NCBI RefSeq assembly: GCF_900046475.1
Contig: NZ_FCOU01000011.1
Span: forward strand, 24,618 to 88,617
Length of the DNA: 64,000 bases
Direction: 5' to 3'
Source: Collinsella ihumii
GTDB lineage: Bacteria; Actinomycetota; Coriobacteriia; Coriobacteriales; Coriobacteriaceae
Below, one piece after another: positions 10,739 through 20,507 of this stretch. Made by a program: the position numbers and the translations under genes. The notes beneath the pieces were generated by a model. The model was not told the origin of the DNA and made no database searches. It saw nothing but the letters and a program-made list of their open reading frames with translations. Each line of letters begins with the position of its first letter. The stretch's first letter is position 1.

Positions 10739-11119
10739 ATGGCCTGGATTCTCGCCGCCGTCGTCTACGTGCTGGTCGCCGGCGCCTCGGCATTCGCCGT
10801 CTTTTCCGGATCGCCGTTCAACCTGGTCACCCTCGCGGCGGCCTGCCTTGCCGCCGGCTTGCGCACGGCGTTCATGATGCACATCTACAAGATGCAGGGT
10901 GCGCTTCCCGCACGCCATCACGGGCTGTCGCTCAACGTTCTGGCGGCCGGCGTGTGGATCTACATCGAGACGGCCCTCGCCTGCGTGCTCGCCGTCTACG
11001 GCATCGGCCTGATCTGCGCGCACGAGACCACGAGCTCGGCGGCCATCGGCGTCGCCTTCGCCGCGTTCCCGGTGGGCCTCATCCAGCCCTGGAAGGCGCC
11101 GAGCGCGACCGAGGGATAA
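10739..11119 (+). CDS. Small integral membrane protein of unknown function
   Basis: About 126 residues with four hydrophobic segments: an N-terminal AWILAAVVYVLVAGASAFAVF span, LVTLAAACLAAGLRTAFMMHIY, a LNVLAAGVWIYIETALACVLAVYGI span, and a final AAIGVAFAAFPVGL span. AAGGAG four nt before the ATG at 10739 supports this start over two upstream ATGs. A TAGAAT -10-like box lies about 40 nt upstream. I do not recognise the family. It is followed by convergent genes, so it is probably monocistronic. Confidence 0.65.
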   Translation: MAWILAAVVYVLVAGASAFAVFSGSPFNLVTLAAACLAAGLRTAFMMHIYKMQGALPARHHGLSLNVLAAGVWIYIETALACVLAVYGIGLICAHETTSSAAIGVAFAAFPVGLIQPWKAPSATEG

Positions 11120-11143
11120 AGAAAGCGAATCGGAGACGGGCGC

Positions 11144-11539
11144 CTAATAGCCCATCGCCTCGAGAACCGCCTCGTCGTTGCCGAAGAAATGGCCGATCTC
11201 GTGGATCACGGTCTTGCGAACCTCGGCGTGGATGGCATCGCGCTCCTCGAAGCACCGCTCATGGGGCCCTTTGAAGATCGTGATCACGTCGGGCACGTCA
11301 CCTTCGCCGTAATACACGCCGCGCTCGGTCAAGGGAATGCCGTCGTACAGGCCGAGCAGCTCGTCGTCGCACACCTCGGCCAGATCGCTGTCGATCGCGG
11401 CGAGCTGGTCGTCGTCCGGCTCGTCGGCAACCGTCACGATCACGTTGTCGAGCGCCTCGAACAGATGGTCGGGGATCTCGTCGAGGGTATCGGCCACGAC
11501 GCCCTCGAACTCTTCGTCGGTCATGCGATACATCGGCAT
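11144..11539 (-). CDS. Minimal zincin-type metallopeptidase family protein
   Basis: A 131-residue acidic protein ending in IHEIGHFFGNDE, an HExxH zinc motif (H113, E114, H117) followed by a Gly and an Asp, as in the small zincin family PF06262. Members are about 110-140 residues with the zinc site at the C-terminus; their substrates are unknown. The start overlaps the esterase stop (TGATG), so the two are probably translationally coupled. In-frame ATGs at 11533 and 11524 are alternative starts and would not change the call. Confidence 0.75.
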   Translation of the reverse strand: MPMYRMTDEEFEGVVADTLDEIPDHLFEALDNVIVTVADEPDDDQLAAIDSDLAEVCDDELLGLYDGIPLTERGVYYGEGDVPDVITIFKGPHERCFEERDAIHAEVRKTVIHEIGHFFGNDEAVLEAMGY

Positions 11540-12363
11540 CAGCCCTCGTCCAGCCACTCGAGCGCCAGGTCGAGCCAGCGCGCCACGTGCGCATCCACGT
11601 GCTCCTCGTCGGCACCGGTCTGGTCGGTCGCGAGCGACAGGCCGTGGCGGCCATGGTGGAAGATGTGGCAGTCGACGTCCACGCCCACGCTGGTGAGCGC
11701 CTCGACGTACACCAGCGTGTTGGACACCGAGACGAAGCCGTCGTCGGCCGTGTGCCAGATGAACGTGCGCGGCGTGTCCTTCCCCACCAGCATCTGCGCC
11801 GCAGCGTATCCGGCGTCGTCGGTCAGCGCCTGCGCGTACACGTCGTCATTTGGCCAGCCGCAGGAGAAGTCGATCACCGGGTACCCCAGGATCTGCGCCG
11901 ATACGGACAGGTCGCGCCCGAGTCGGCCCATCTCCAGCGCGAACGGCCAATCGTGGGCGACCGAGGCGTACACGGCGGCCAGGTGCCCGCCGGCGGAGAA
12001 GCCCGCGAGCACGATACGGTCCTCGTCGATGTCCCACTGCTCGGCGTTCTCGCGCACCTCGAGCACCGCATGCGCCAGGTCGCGCAGCGCATAGGGCAGA
12101 AGCGTCTTGTCTTGGGCGGCCTCCGCCGGATCGAGCACGGTGTAGTCGAGCACGAACGCCTGGAACCCGCGCGCCGCGAACGCGAGCGCCACCGGTTCGC
12201 CCTCGCGCTCGGAGCACATGTGGTACCCGCCACCCGGGCAGATGATCACCGCTGGGCGCAGCCGGCCCGCCTGGGCGGGGATGTTGTCCTGGAGATAGCA
12301 GGTGAGCGTCGCCACCTTGTCGCCGTAGTCCTGACGCGGCAGATCGATGGTCATGAAGCGCAT
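11539..12363 (-). CDS. Alpha/beta hydrolase, acetyl-esterase type
   Basis: A 274-residue cytoplasmic hydrolase of the BD-FAE/acetyl-esterase group. The oxyanion region is ICPGGGYHMCSEREGEPVAL, the nucleophile elbow is GFSAGGH (S123), the acid is probably the Asp pair in HTADDGFV and the base the His in HHGRHGLSL. GAGAGGAAA precedes the ATG. Such enzymes deacetylate sugars or cleave small esters; there is no signal peptide, so the substrate would be intracellular. It is co-transcribed with the small zincin. Confidence 0.85.
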   Translation of the reverse strand: MRFMTIDLPRQDYGDKVATLTCYLQDNIPAQAGRLRPAVIICPGGGYHMCSEREGEPVALAFAARGFQAFVLDYTVLDPAEAAQDKTLLPYALRDLAHAVLEVRENAEQWDIDEDRIVLAGFSAGGHLAAVYASVAHDWPFALEMGRLGRDLSVSAQILGYPVIDFSCGWPNDDVYAQALTDDAGYAAAQMLVGKDTPRTFIWHTADDGFVSVSNTLVYVEALTSVGVDVDCHIFHHGRHGLSLATDQTGADEEHVDAHVARWLDLALEWLDEG

Positions 12364-12426
12364 GGGGTTTCCTCTCGTGTTGTCGACAGTCTAAGAATAC
12401 CCGCTCGCGCCCCGCTCATTCCGAGG

Positions 12427-12783
12427 CTACTCACCCGTCCACATCACCTGTCCCGCCTCATCGATCAACCCGGTTGCCAGCGCCTCCCAATCACGCTGAC
12501 GATACGCCTGGACGTGGCGCTCGACAAACTGAGCCGTGATGTCGTCACCTTCGTCATCCAGGACCTGAACGTCCCGTTCGGAAGCCTGCTCGAACACGAT
12601 CTGCATCATCTCGCGAAACTTCTCGCTCTGAGCAATCTCGCGTGCCAGCTGCTCTTCGGAAACGGCAGGCGGCTCCCACGTCTGCCGCGCGGGCACAAGC
12701 ACGTCGCGGGCCATGGCGCCGAAACCAATAACGATGGTGACGGCGATAAGAATCCCTATGATCGATTTCGCACGTTTCATCAT
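12427..12783 (-). CDS. Hypothetical membrane-anchored protein
   Basis: 118 residues: a basic start, one transmembrane helix (IIGILIAVTIVIGFGAMA, about residues 8-25) and an acidic, helical extracytoplasmic part with AREIAQSEKFREMMQIVFEQ. AAGGGGGG precedes the ATG. It follows the double LuxR regulator gene on the same strand with a 65-nt gap. No family recognised. Confidence 0.6.
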   Translation of the reverse strand: MMKRAKSIIGILIAVTIVIGFGAMARDVLVPARQTWEPPAVSEEQLAREIAQSEKFREMMQIVFEQASERDVQVLDDEGDDITAQFVERHVQAYRQRDWEALATGLIDEAGQVMWTGE

Positions 12784-12848
12784 CTGCCCCCCTTAAGCGA
12801 GATCTCCACTCATTTTGCTGCGCAAACACATCTCTATGATGCAAGGGC

Positions 12849-15800
12849 TCATCGACGACCCTGTTCGACCATGTATAGCAATGCCTCGGCAAGCTGATTT
12901 CTAGAATGAACACCCAGCGTGCGATATGCCGATCGAAGCTGGGACTTCACGGTGTTCCTGCTGACAAACCTGTCCGATGCGATGTCGTTTGTCCGAGCTC
13001 CACTGGCGTACGATACCGCGACTTCAGCCTCCGCCCAAGAAAGGCCTGCCTGCTGGGCGATCTCGACGAGCGCTACCCGACCCCGCCTCACTAAATCGCT
13101 GCGCACGCCCTCTTCTCTCAACAAGGAAACCAATGCCCAGCATCCCATGGGCACCGCAAGCGAGAACAGCGCATACGCCGCATTGCCGGCGCTTCCGGCA
13201 AACCATCCGAGAACAAGCGTTGCGAATGGAGAGGCTGCGGCACCTACAAGAAGGGGAATCAGCATCGGAAGCATGACCGCCCGCCCTGCGCCCTGAGGCA
13301 TACTCTCGAATGCAAGGGCGCCCTGAAGCACGGCTCCCATCATCGCAATGGATATGATTCCCCATCCAAAAGCATCGATGAAGCCGCCTGATGCACCTAA
13401 AAGGACGAGCGCGCATGGGACCGCCAACAGGGAAACGAGCGCTGGGCGCGTGCGGAGCAGGCTCGTCTGAGCCAGCCGACCCTGAAGGAGAAGCATGACG
13501 ATGCGGACCATCAATCCTATGACGCATGCAACGAGCAACGAGCCGATATCCGAGCGAAACGGCACCCCACCCCGGGCAATCGCCAATCCGACGCACCCCT
13601 CCCACATCCCACATGCAAGCAAGGCGAACTGCCGAAGCGCATCGATGCGCTTCCATTCCGTGAGACGGCACGGCATCGAACCTGTGGGCGATGCGGTCTT
13701 GTCCGCACAGTCAATCCCACCTTGAACGCTGCCAATCCCGCCGCAAGCGATGAGGCGAGCCGCAATCGAGCACATTCCAGACAGGGCGATACACGCGACC
13801 GAAACGAACATGTCTGAAGCGCCAAGCGCTCCCGCGATCAGCAGGGCGATAAAGGCAGAAGGGATGGAGGCGATCCAAGCCCAACAAGCATGGCGTGACA
13901 CAAGCGCATTCGTGCGGATCACAAAGGCGGTGTGGAATCCTATGAGAGCAATCGACACCAGTGCAGCCAGCAGGCTTATCCCCGAGCGCACATGCGATAT
14001 GTCAAAGAGGTTGCGCACGGCATCTTGCGTATCCAAGGGTCGATCCTCTGGAAGCAGCAATACCCATACCACCAGGCAGAGCAGCAGGCAGCACCCAAAG
14101 CATCCCATGAGGCGGAATCGACCAGTACTGTCACCCGTGATAATCTTGCCTCCCGTGCGCTTCGCGGAGACAAAATCCCTACCAAATATCGAGCACGCAA
14201 TCACGAGAAGCATAAGACCGACCGGCACCTGCTCTGCAATAGCGCGGAAGTAGGAGGCCCCCTGCAGCGAAACTACGCGCGTCGCCGCAGCAAGCCATGA
14301 AACCGCCAGCGCTATCACCGCCACAGCGGAAAGGGCTTGCCCAACGCGCGTCGCATTCTCTGGAACCAACGTTTCCCTTGGCGCAACGAGGTTCTTCGCT
14401 GCCTCCTTGCACCATTCAGGCGTGCGATCTTCGACGTAAAGCGAAACGGCATCTTGTGGGATGTCTCTCGCCATCTTATCGATCGCCTCGGCCCGGTTCT
14501 TCACGCCGAGCTTTACATAGGCGCGCGACGCATAGCTCGCCACGGTCGACTTTGCCAGGCCAAGGCCCCGCGCGATAGCCGCGAGCGATTGTCCGTCACC
14601 GATGTAGGACAAAACTCGAGCTTCTCCGGAAGACAGCGCCCAGTTTTCCCTCATCCATTGCGCACGCGGCCCATCAGCGCCCTCGCCATCCGGCCCGGCC
14701 GTTCCCTCAACGTGACCAGGATCATCAACGCAGCCATCGGAACGACGACGTAACGCAAGCATTCCTATTGCACACAAGGCCAAAAACACAATTCCGCAGC
14801 TCAGGATATCGCGCGTCGTCGCCGCATAGAGCGCGGACGTAAGAAGCATCGCCGCAACTGAATATACGGGAAGCAGTATGAGGGCGCGCGCAACCGCTGG
14901 AGCGTCAATCCCGTCAGACTCGTCATGCATGGCAAGCCGCATCATCGCTACCGTCACCAACGAAAGAGCCGCATGAACAAACGCGGCGTCGTGCCCGCCG
15001 CAGAATCGCGCCACTTCGATTCCAAACGTCCACACCGCCACACAGCAAAACGTGCGCAGAACCGATGCGCCGTCCACCTCAACGTGCCAATAGCGAGAAA
15101 ACAGGGTCATCGGCATGACCACCAGCAGCGCTCTGAGAACGATGAAAAGATACGGATGCGACTCTGCTCCCCACGGCATTTGCGCCGTGGCGTTCACCGC
15201 ATATGCGACCTCACTATATGCAGCGCAAAGCATAAGCAGCGAGAGGCTCCGCAGCATGATATCGGGCACGTGCAGCACATAGCGAATTTGACCGTCAAGC
15301 GGCTGAGCGCGCCTCCGTCCCGCACCAATAGAAATCGCTCGGCACGCAAAACCGAATCCGACCACGTAATACGCCGACATTCCGCCAAAGAGGAGGAGGA
15401 CTGACAGCCCTATGAAAAGGGTGGTCGCCGCAGTCATCAAGAAGCGCGGTCCACGCCCCTTCGCAATTGTCACCACGTCGCAAACCAGCACGCCCAACGT
15501 CAGCACGCGCAAGATTCCAGTGACCGCAACCATGTAGCAGGCAGCTGTCAGCGCCGAACCGATATGCGCTGCAGATAGCAGCACATACACAAACAATCGC
15601 GTGGCAGAAGCCGAGCCCCACGTCCTCACGCGGTACGAGCGCCACCAAAGCGTGCAGACGAGAAAAGCCGTCAGTCGAACGACAACATGGTAGGCGGGAA
15701 AATCAAGGTCGATGCTCCACGCCACAAAACCCGACAGGAAAAGATCCTGACCGGAGAGATTGACAAGCCCCACGCAAACCTGCGCAAGATATCCGACGAC

Positions 15801-15866
15801 GAGGGCGAGATATACCGCATCGGGAACGTTCGACAACTTAGGCGACACTGCCCGAATCGTTCTCAT
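12849..15866 (-). CDS. Large membrane-bound regulator with two LuxR-type helix-turn-helix domains
   Basis: A 1005-residue single open frame arranged as membrane block, HTH, membrane block, HTH. Residues about 15-370 hold some ten to twelve hydrophobic spans, then a LuxR-type HTH at about 410-465 (LSSGEARVLSYIGDGQSLAA, KSTVASYASRAYVKLGVKNR). Residues about 505-915 hold a second set of spans, then a second HTH at about 938-1000 (LSWAEAEVAVSYASGARTND, RNTVKSQLRSAYRTLGVHSR). Coriobacteriia carry many roughly 500-residue proteins with one membrane block and one C-terminal LuxR HTH; this looks like a head-to-tail duplication or fusion of two. GGCGGAG precedes the ATG at 15866, and the start overlaps the stop of the small upstream gene. 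Ligand and targets unknown. Confidence 0.8.
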   Translation of the reverse strand: MRTIRAVSPKLSNVPDAVYLALVVGYLAQVCVGLVNLSGQDLFLSGFVAWSIDLDFPAYHVVVRLTAFLVCTLWWRSYRVRTWGSASATRLFVYVLLSAAHIGSALTAACYMVAVTGILRVLTLGVLVCDVVTIAKGRGPRFLMTAATTLFIGLSVLLLFGGMSAYYVVGFGFACRAISIGAGRRRAQPLDGQIRYVLHVPDIMLRSLSLLMLCAAYSEVAYAVNATAQMPWGAESHPYLFIVLRALLVVMPMTLFSRYWHVEVDGASVLRTFCCVAVWTFGIEVARFCGGHDAAFVHAALSLVTVAMMRLAMHDESDGIDAPAVARALILLPVYSVAAMLLTSALYAATTRDILSCGIVFLALCAIGMLALRRRSDGCVDDPGHVEGTAGPDGEGADGPRAQWMRENWALSSGEARVLSYIGDGQSLAAIARGLGLAKSTVASYASRAYVKLGVKNRAEAIDKMARDIPQDAVSLYVEDRTPEWCKEAAKNLVAPRETLVPENATRVGQALSAVAVIALAVSWLAAATRVVSLQGASYFRAIAEQVPVGLMLLVIACSIFGRDFVSAKRTGGKIITGDSTGRFRLMGCFGCCLLLCLVVWVLLLPEDRPLDTQDAVRNLFDISHVRSGISLLAALVSIALIGFHTAFVIRTNALVSRHACWAWIASIPSAFIALLIAGALGASDMFVSVACIALSGMCSIAARLIACGGIGSVQGGIDCADKTASPTGSMPCRLTEWKRIDALRQFALLACGMWEGCVGLAIARGGVPFRSDIGSLLVACVIGLMVRIVMLLLQGRLAQTSLLRTRPALVSLLAVPCALVLLGASGGFIDAFGWGIISIAMMGAVLQGALAFESMPQGAGRAVMLPMLIPLLVGAAASPFATLVLGWFAGSAGNAAYALFSLAVPMGCWALVSLLREEGVRSDLVRRGRVALVEIAQQAGLSWAEAEVAVSYASGARTNDIASDRFVSRNTVKSQLRSAYRTLGVHSRNQLAEALLYMVEQGRR

Positions 15867-16132
15867 GCTTTCTCCGCCCTTTCCAAAGCGCGCCATGATG
15901 GTGACAACATGCCGCCGATCAAACGCTCTATCAATATGGCAAACAGGAGCTCTTCATCTTCTTCATAAGTGTATTGATGTTCCAGCGCGCGTATGCCGTA
16001 CGGCAAGGGTGAAATGCGGTTTTCCCAGACCTTTGCGAGATCTGCGAGTGGCCGCCGTCCTTGACTATCCGAAATCCCGCCTTGCAGATACATCTGCTCC
16101 GGCTCATCCCCGTAAAACGCCGGGCACCGCAT
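15863..16132 (-). CDS. Hypothetical small protein coupled to the double LuxR regulator
   Basis: 89 residues from an ATG preceded by GGAG. The stop overlaps the start of the downstream regulator (ATGA), strong evidence for a real, coupled gene. The product is soluble and acidic with EDEELLFAILIERLIGGML and LERAEKA helices; no known domain is recognised. Its position suggests an accessory or sensor partner of the membrane regulator. Confidence 0.6.
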   Translation of the reverse strand: MRCPAFYGDEPEQMYLQGGISDSQGRRPLADLAKVWENRISPLPYGIRALEHQYTYEEDEELLFAILIERLIGGMLSPSWRALERAEKA

Positions 16133-16298
16133 GGGCTCTCCGCGCGAATGTCCGTGCGGGCGCACCGTGCCCGCAGCATCTGTCGTATCATGAAAGGGTT
16201 ATCAAACCGCATGGCTGAAGGTACCGGGCGCCCGCGCGCCATCCGGCATCCGCCGCCCCGCGGAACAAGACCGCATCTGCACAGGAAGGCAGGAATCA

Positions 16299-19200
16299 AT
16301 GGTCCAACGCATCTATGTGGAGAAGAAGCCGGGCTTTGACGTCGAGGCCGCGCAGCTCAAATCCGAGCTCGTGGGCATCCTGGGCGTCGCGCGCCTCGAA
16401 GGGCTCCGCCTCCTCAACCGCTACGACGTCGAGGGTGCCGACGAGGAGCTGTTCGCGCGCTGCACGCCTGTGGTGTTCTCCGAGCCCCAGGTCGACGTCA
16501 CCTATGATGAGCTGCCCGAGGTGCCCGGCGCCACCGTGTTCGCGGTGGAGTTCCTTCCCGGCCAATTCGACCAGCGCGCCGACTCCGCAAGCGAGTGCAT
16601 CCAGCTCATCAGCCAGGGCGAGCGCCCCGTCGTGCGCTCCGCCAAGGTCTACATCCTCACCGGCGAGCTCACCGATGACGACGTCGAGGCCATCAAGCAC
16701 TACGTGGTGAACCCGGTCGAGGCGCGCATCGCCTCGCTCGATAAGCCCGAGACGCTCACCACCGAGATCCCCGATCCCGAGCCGGTCGAGGTCCTTCACG
16801 GCTTCTGCGAGCTCGACGAGGCGGGGCTGTCCGCGATGATCTCCGACCTGGGCCTTGCCATGGACGAGGCGGACATCGCGTTTTGCCAGGAGTACTTCCG
16901 CGGCGAGCATCGCGACCCCACCATCACCGAGATCCGCGTGATCGACACTTACTGGTCCGACCACTGCCGCCACACCACCTTCGGCACCGTGCTCGACGAG
17001 GTGAAGATCGACGACGCGGTGGTGCAGGCCGCCTTCGACCGCTACATGGAGATCCGCCATGAGCTCGGCCGCGACGAGAAGCCGGTGTGCCTCATGGACA
17101 TGGGCACCATCGGCGCCAAGTACCTGAAGAAGACCGGCCAGCTCAAGAACCTCGACGAATCCGAAGAGATCAACGCCTGCACGGTCAAGGTGACCGTCGA
17201 CGTGGACGGCGAGGACCAGGACTGGCTGTTCCTGTTCAAGAACGAGACCCACAACCACCCGACCGAGATTGAGCCGTTCGGCGGCGCGGCGACCTGCATC
17301 GGCGGCGCCATCCGCGACCCGCTCTCCGGCCGCAGCTACGTCTACCAGGCCATGCGCGTCACCGGCGCCGCAGACCCCACCGTCCCGGTGTCCGAGACGC
17401 TCGCCGGCAAGCTGCCGCAGCGCAAGCTCGTGACCACCGCCGCCGCGGGCTATTCGTCCTACGGCAACCAGATCGGTCTGGCAACCGGCCAGGTCTCCGA
17501 GCTCTATCACCCCGGCTACGTGGCCAAACGCATGGAGATCGGCGCCGTCGTGGGCGCCACGCCCGCCGACCACGTGCGCCGCGAGTGCCCCGCGCCCGGC
17601 GACAAGATCATCCTGCTCGGCGGCCGCACCGGCCGTGACGGCATCGGCGGCGCCACCGGCTCGTCCAAGGCGCACAACGTCGAGTCCATCGAGAAGGACG
17701 GCGCCGAGGTCCAGAAGGGCAACGCCCCGATGGAGCGCAAGCTGCAGCGCCTGTTCCGCCGCGGCGACGCGTGCCGCCTCATCAAGCGCTGCAACGACTT
17801 CGGCGCGGGCGGCGTGTCTGTCGCCGTGGGCGAGCTTGCCGACGGCCTGTACATCGACCTGGACCAGGTGACCAAGAAGTACGAGGGCCTGGACGGCACC
17901 GAGCTTGCCATCTCCGAGAGCCAGGAGCGCATGGCCGTGGCCGTGGCCGAGGACGACGTCGACGAGTTCATGGGCTATGCCGCCGAGGAGAACCTCGAGG
18001 CCAACGTCATCGCCGAGGTCACCCATGAGCCGCGCGTCCGAATGGCGTGGCAGGGCGTGGCCATCGTCGACCTCACCCGTGAGTTCCTCGCCTCCAACGG
18101 CGCCCCCAAGCACCAGGCCGCACATGTCGGCGCCCGCTCCGTGTGGCAGCCGGCCTGGGGCGGCGAGACGCTGTCCGAACGCATGAGGAACCTGGTCGGA
18201 GACCTCAACGTGTGCTCCAACAAGGGCCTCTCCGAGCGCTTCGACTCCACCATCGGCGCGGCGACCGTGCTCATGCCCTTCGGCGGGCGCACGCAGCTCA
18301 CGCCGGCCGAGGCCATGGTCGCCAAGTTCCCCGTGGACGGCGAGACCACCACGGCGTCCGCCATGGCATGGGGCTTCAACCCCTTCCTGATGGAAGCCGA
18401 CCAGTTCGCCGGCGCGTACCTGTCGGTCGTCGAGTCCGTCTCCAAGCTCGTGGCCGCGGGCTTTGCGCACGAGGACGCCTACCTCACGTTCCAGGAGTAT
18501 TTCGAGCGCCTGCGCACCGAGCCCGAGCGCTGGGGCAAGCCCGTCGCGGCGGTGCTCGGCGCCCTCATGGCGCAGGTCGACCTCGGCATCGGCGCCATCG
18601 GCGGCAAGGACTCCATGTCCGGCTCGTTCGAGGACCTCGACGTGCCGCCCACGCTCGTCTCGTTCGCCGTGGCCGTGGGTGAGGCCTCCGGCGCCGTGTC
18701 ACCCGAGTTCAAGGGCATCACGCACCGCGTGGTGCGCATCGCCCCGTCCGTCTACGGCGAGGACTGGCGCCCCGACGCCGCCCAGCTGCTCGACACGTTC
18801 AAGCTCGTCGAGAAGCTCGCCGACGCGGGCTGTGCGCTCGCCATCTCCACGCCGGGCTACGGCGGCAGCGCCGAGGCGCTGTTCAAGATGTGCCTCGGCA
18901 ACCAGATCGGCCTGGAGCTCGCCGAGGACGTCGACATCGACAGCCTGTTCGAGCCGATGTACGGCAGCTTCATCGTCGAGCTTTCCGACGACGCCGACGA
19001 GGTGCTCGCCGGCGCGCCCGACGACCTCGTGATCGAGCCTATCGGCACCACGGTCGAGGCGTACGTGCTCGACACCGCCGACGAAACCATCGACCTCGCT
19101 GAGCTGCAGGAGGTCTGGGAGAGCGCCATCGAGGGCGTGTTCCCCTACCGCACGCCTGCCGACGAGGCCTCGCAGCTTCCCACAGTGGAGCCTGTCACCT

Positions 19201-20042
19201 TCAGGGCTTCCGCGCCGCATGTGTACACAGGCGAGAAGTTCGCACGCCCGCGCGTGATCATCCCCGTGTTCCCGGGCAACAACTGCGAGTACGACACCGC
19301 GCGCGCCTTCCGCGCTGCCGGCGCGGTGGCCGACACGTTCGTCATCAACAACCTCACGCCCGAGGCGGTCGCCGATAGCACGCGCGAGCTGGCGCGCCGC
19401 ATCCGCGAGAGCCAGATCGTCATGATCCCGGGCGGCTTCTCCGGCGGCGACGAGCCCGACGGCTCCGCCAAGTTCATCACGGCGTTCTTCCGCGCGCCTG
19501 AGGTAACCGAGGCGGTGCGCGAGCTGCTGCAGAGCCGCGACGGCCTGATGCTCGGCATCTGCAACGGCTTCCAGGCGCTCGTGAAGCTGGGGCTCGTGCC
19601 CTACGGCGACATCGTCGACGCCACGCCGGATGCGCCCACACTGACGTTCAACACCATCGGCCGTCACCAGAGCCGCCTGGTGCGCACGCGCGTGGCGAGC
19701 AACCTGTCGCCCTGGCTGTCCGCCTGCACGCCCGGCGACGTCTACACCGTCGCCATCTCCCACGGCGAGGGCCGCTTCGTCGCCAACGACGAGGTGCTCG
19801 CCAAGCTCGTGGCGGGCGGCCAGGTCGCCACGCAGTACGTGGGCGAGTCCGGCGTGCCTTCCATGAACCTTGACGTGAACCCGAATGGCTCCGTTGCCGC
19901 CATCGAGGGCATCACCTCGCCCGACGGGCGCGTCTTCGGCAAGATGGGCCATGTCGAGCGCCGCGGCGAGGGCCTGTACGCCAACGTCCCGGGCAACAAG
20001 TTCATGCCGATCTTCGAGAGCGGCGTGGCGTACTTCGCGTAA
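16299..20042 (+). CDS. purL: Phosphoribosylformylglycinamidine synthase, single-chain form
   Basis: A 1247-residue enzyme converting FGAR, ATP and glutamine to FGAM in purine synthesis. Features in order: N-terminal FGAR-AT linker domain; synthetase core with TYWSDHCRHTTFGT, NETHNHPTEIEPFGGAATCI and GGRTGRDGIGGATGSSK; a second half with FGGRTQLTPAEAM and GIGAIGGKDSMSG; and a C-terminal class I glutaminase (PVFPGNNCEYDTARAF, MIPGGFSGGDEPDGSAK, nucleophile C1088 in LGICNGFQALVKLG, terminal His/Glu in the SHGEGRF region). Length fits the large single-chain form seen in some anaerobes. Starts after AGGAAGG; ends in a strong terminator. No other purine gene is adjacent. Confidence 0.97.
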   Translation: MVQRIYVEKKPGFDVEAAQLKSELVGILGVARLEGLRLLNRYDVEGADEELFARCTPVVFSEPQVDVTYDELPEVPGATVFAVEFLPGQFDQRADSASECIQLISQGERPVVRSAKVYILTGELTDDDVEAIKHYVVNPVEARIASLDKPETLTTEIPDPEPVEVLHGFCELDEAGLSAMISDLGLAMDEADIAFCQEYFRGEHRDPTITEIRVIDTYWSDHCRHTTFGTVLDEVKIDDAVVQAAFDRYMEIRHELGRDEKPVCLMDMGTIGAKYLKKTGQLKNLDESEEINACTVKVTVDVDGEDQDWLFLFKNETHNHPTEIEPFGGAATCIGGAIRDPLSGRSYVYQAMRVTGAADPTVPVSETLAGKLPQRKLVTTAAAGYSSYGNQIGLATGQVSELYHPGYVAKRMEIGAVVGATPADHVRRECPAPGDKIILLGGRTGRDGIGGATGSSKAHNVESIEKDGAEVQKGNAPMERKLQRLFRRGDACRLIKRCNDFGAGGVSVAVGELADGLYIDLDQVTKKYEGLDGTELAISESQERMAVAVAEDDVDEFMGYAAEENLEANVIAEVTHEPRVRMAWQGVAIVDLTREFLASNGAPKHQAAHVGARSVWQPAWGGETLSERMRNLVGDLNVCSNKGLSERFDSTIGAATVLMPFGGRTQLTPAEAMVAKFPVDGETTTASAMAWGFNPFLMEADQFAGAYLSVVESVSKLVAAGFAHEDAYLTFQEYFERLRTEPERWGKPVAAVLGALMAQVDLGIGAIGGKDSMSGSFEDLDVPPTLVSFAVAVGEASGAVSPEFKGITHRVVRIAPSVYGEDWRPDAAQLLDTFKLVEKLADAGCALAISTPGYGGSAEALFKMCLGNQIGLELAEDVDIDSLFEPMYGSFIVELSDDADEVLAGAPDDLVIEPIGTTVEAYVLDTADETIDLAELQEVWESAIEGVFPYRTPADEASQLPTVEPVTFRASAPHVYTGEKFARPRVIIPVFPGNNCEYDTARAFRAAGAVADTFVINNLTPEAVADSTRELARRIRESQIVMIPGGFSGGDEPDGSAKFITAFFRAPEVTEAVRELLQSRDGLMLGICNGFQALVKLGLVPYGDIVDATPDAPTLTFNTIGRHQSRLVRTRVASNLSPWLSACTPGDVYTVAISHGEGRFVANDEVLAKLVAGGQVATQYVGESGVPSMNLDVNPNGSVAAIEGITSPDGRVFGKMGHVERRGEGLYANVPGNKFMPIFESGVAYFA

Positions 20043-20082
20043 CGAGGCGCTTCCTGCCGGCAGGGGTGTCGCAGGGGCGTTA

Positions 20083-20118
20083 GGGCGGTCCGGATGCATC
20101 CGGGCCGCCCTCTTTTTT
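20083..20118 (+). terminator. Intrinsic terminator of purL
   Basis: A 14-bp stem (GGGCGG and CCGGATG paired with CATCCGG and CCGCCC, with one G-T position) followed by TCTTTTTT, 40 nt after the purL stop. Confidence 0.9.
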
Positions 20119-20151
20119 GGCGCGTCGGGCTCGCGACGCCGACCCTGCGCA

Positions 20152-20186
20152 ATGGGTTGGTTGGGGACGGGTTCGTTCCAACCCAT
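20152..20186 (+). repeat. 35-nt ATGGGTT/AACCCAT repeat unit (family A)
   Basis: One of six copies in the window. The unit is bounded by ATGGGTT and AACCCAT, which can pair, and has the inner core GGTTGGGGACGGGTTCGTT. This copy has one C for T change near the 3' end. Confidence 0.85.
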
Positions 20187-20231
20187 ATCGGCCCCGGAAG
20201 GCGCCCAGAGGTGGCTCCGCCGCCCAGAATT

Positions 20232-20380
20232 GCTGAAAAATCGACGTTATGAGCGAGTGGGATCCGAGGGCCGATGAATCCGCACCCGCCGCGCGGCCGC
20301 GACCTGCGGAAACGCCGGAGCTGATGGCGCCGTTTCCGGCGGGTCCGGAATCAACCCGCTCATAACGTCGATTTTTCAGC
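20232..20380. repeat. Long-spacer inverted repeat, 24-bp arms
   Basis: Perfect 24-bp arms (starting GCTGAAAAATCGACGTTATG) at 20232-20255 and 20357-20380 flank 101 bp of GC-rich DNA without a gene. The next bases inward are also partly complementary. The layout resembles a small non-coding mobile element or a cruciform. Confidence 0.8.
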
Positions 20381-20507
20381 GATACTTCCGCCCGAAACCG
20401 CCGCTGGGGGCCACGGGCGGCATGCACCCCGCCCTGGGCATCCCGTTGGCGCCGGCCGCCCGCCGGACCGGCTGGGGCGAGACGGATCGAACAGCGTTTC
20501 CCAGACT

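Noticed and set aside
16296..18470. A 724-codon open frame on the minus strand opposite purL
   Set aside because: It is the mirror of the strong purL reading frame in GC-rich DNA; composition is repetitive (Gly/Leu/Val/His/Ala), there is no family match, and purL covers the same bases with full catalytic motifs.
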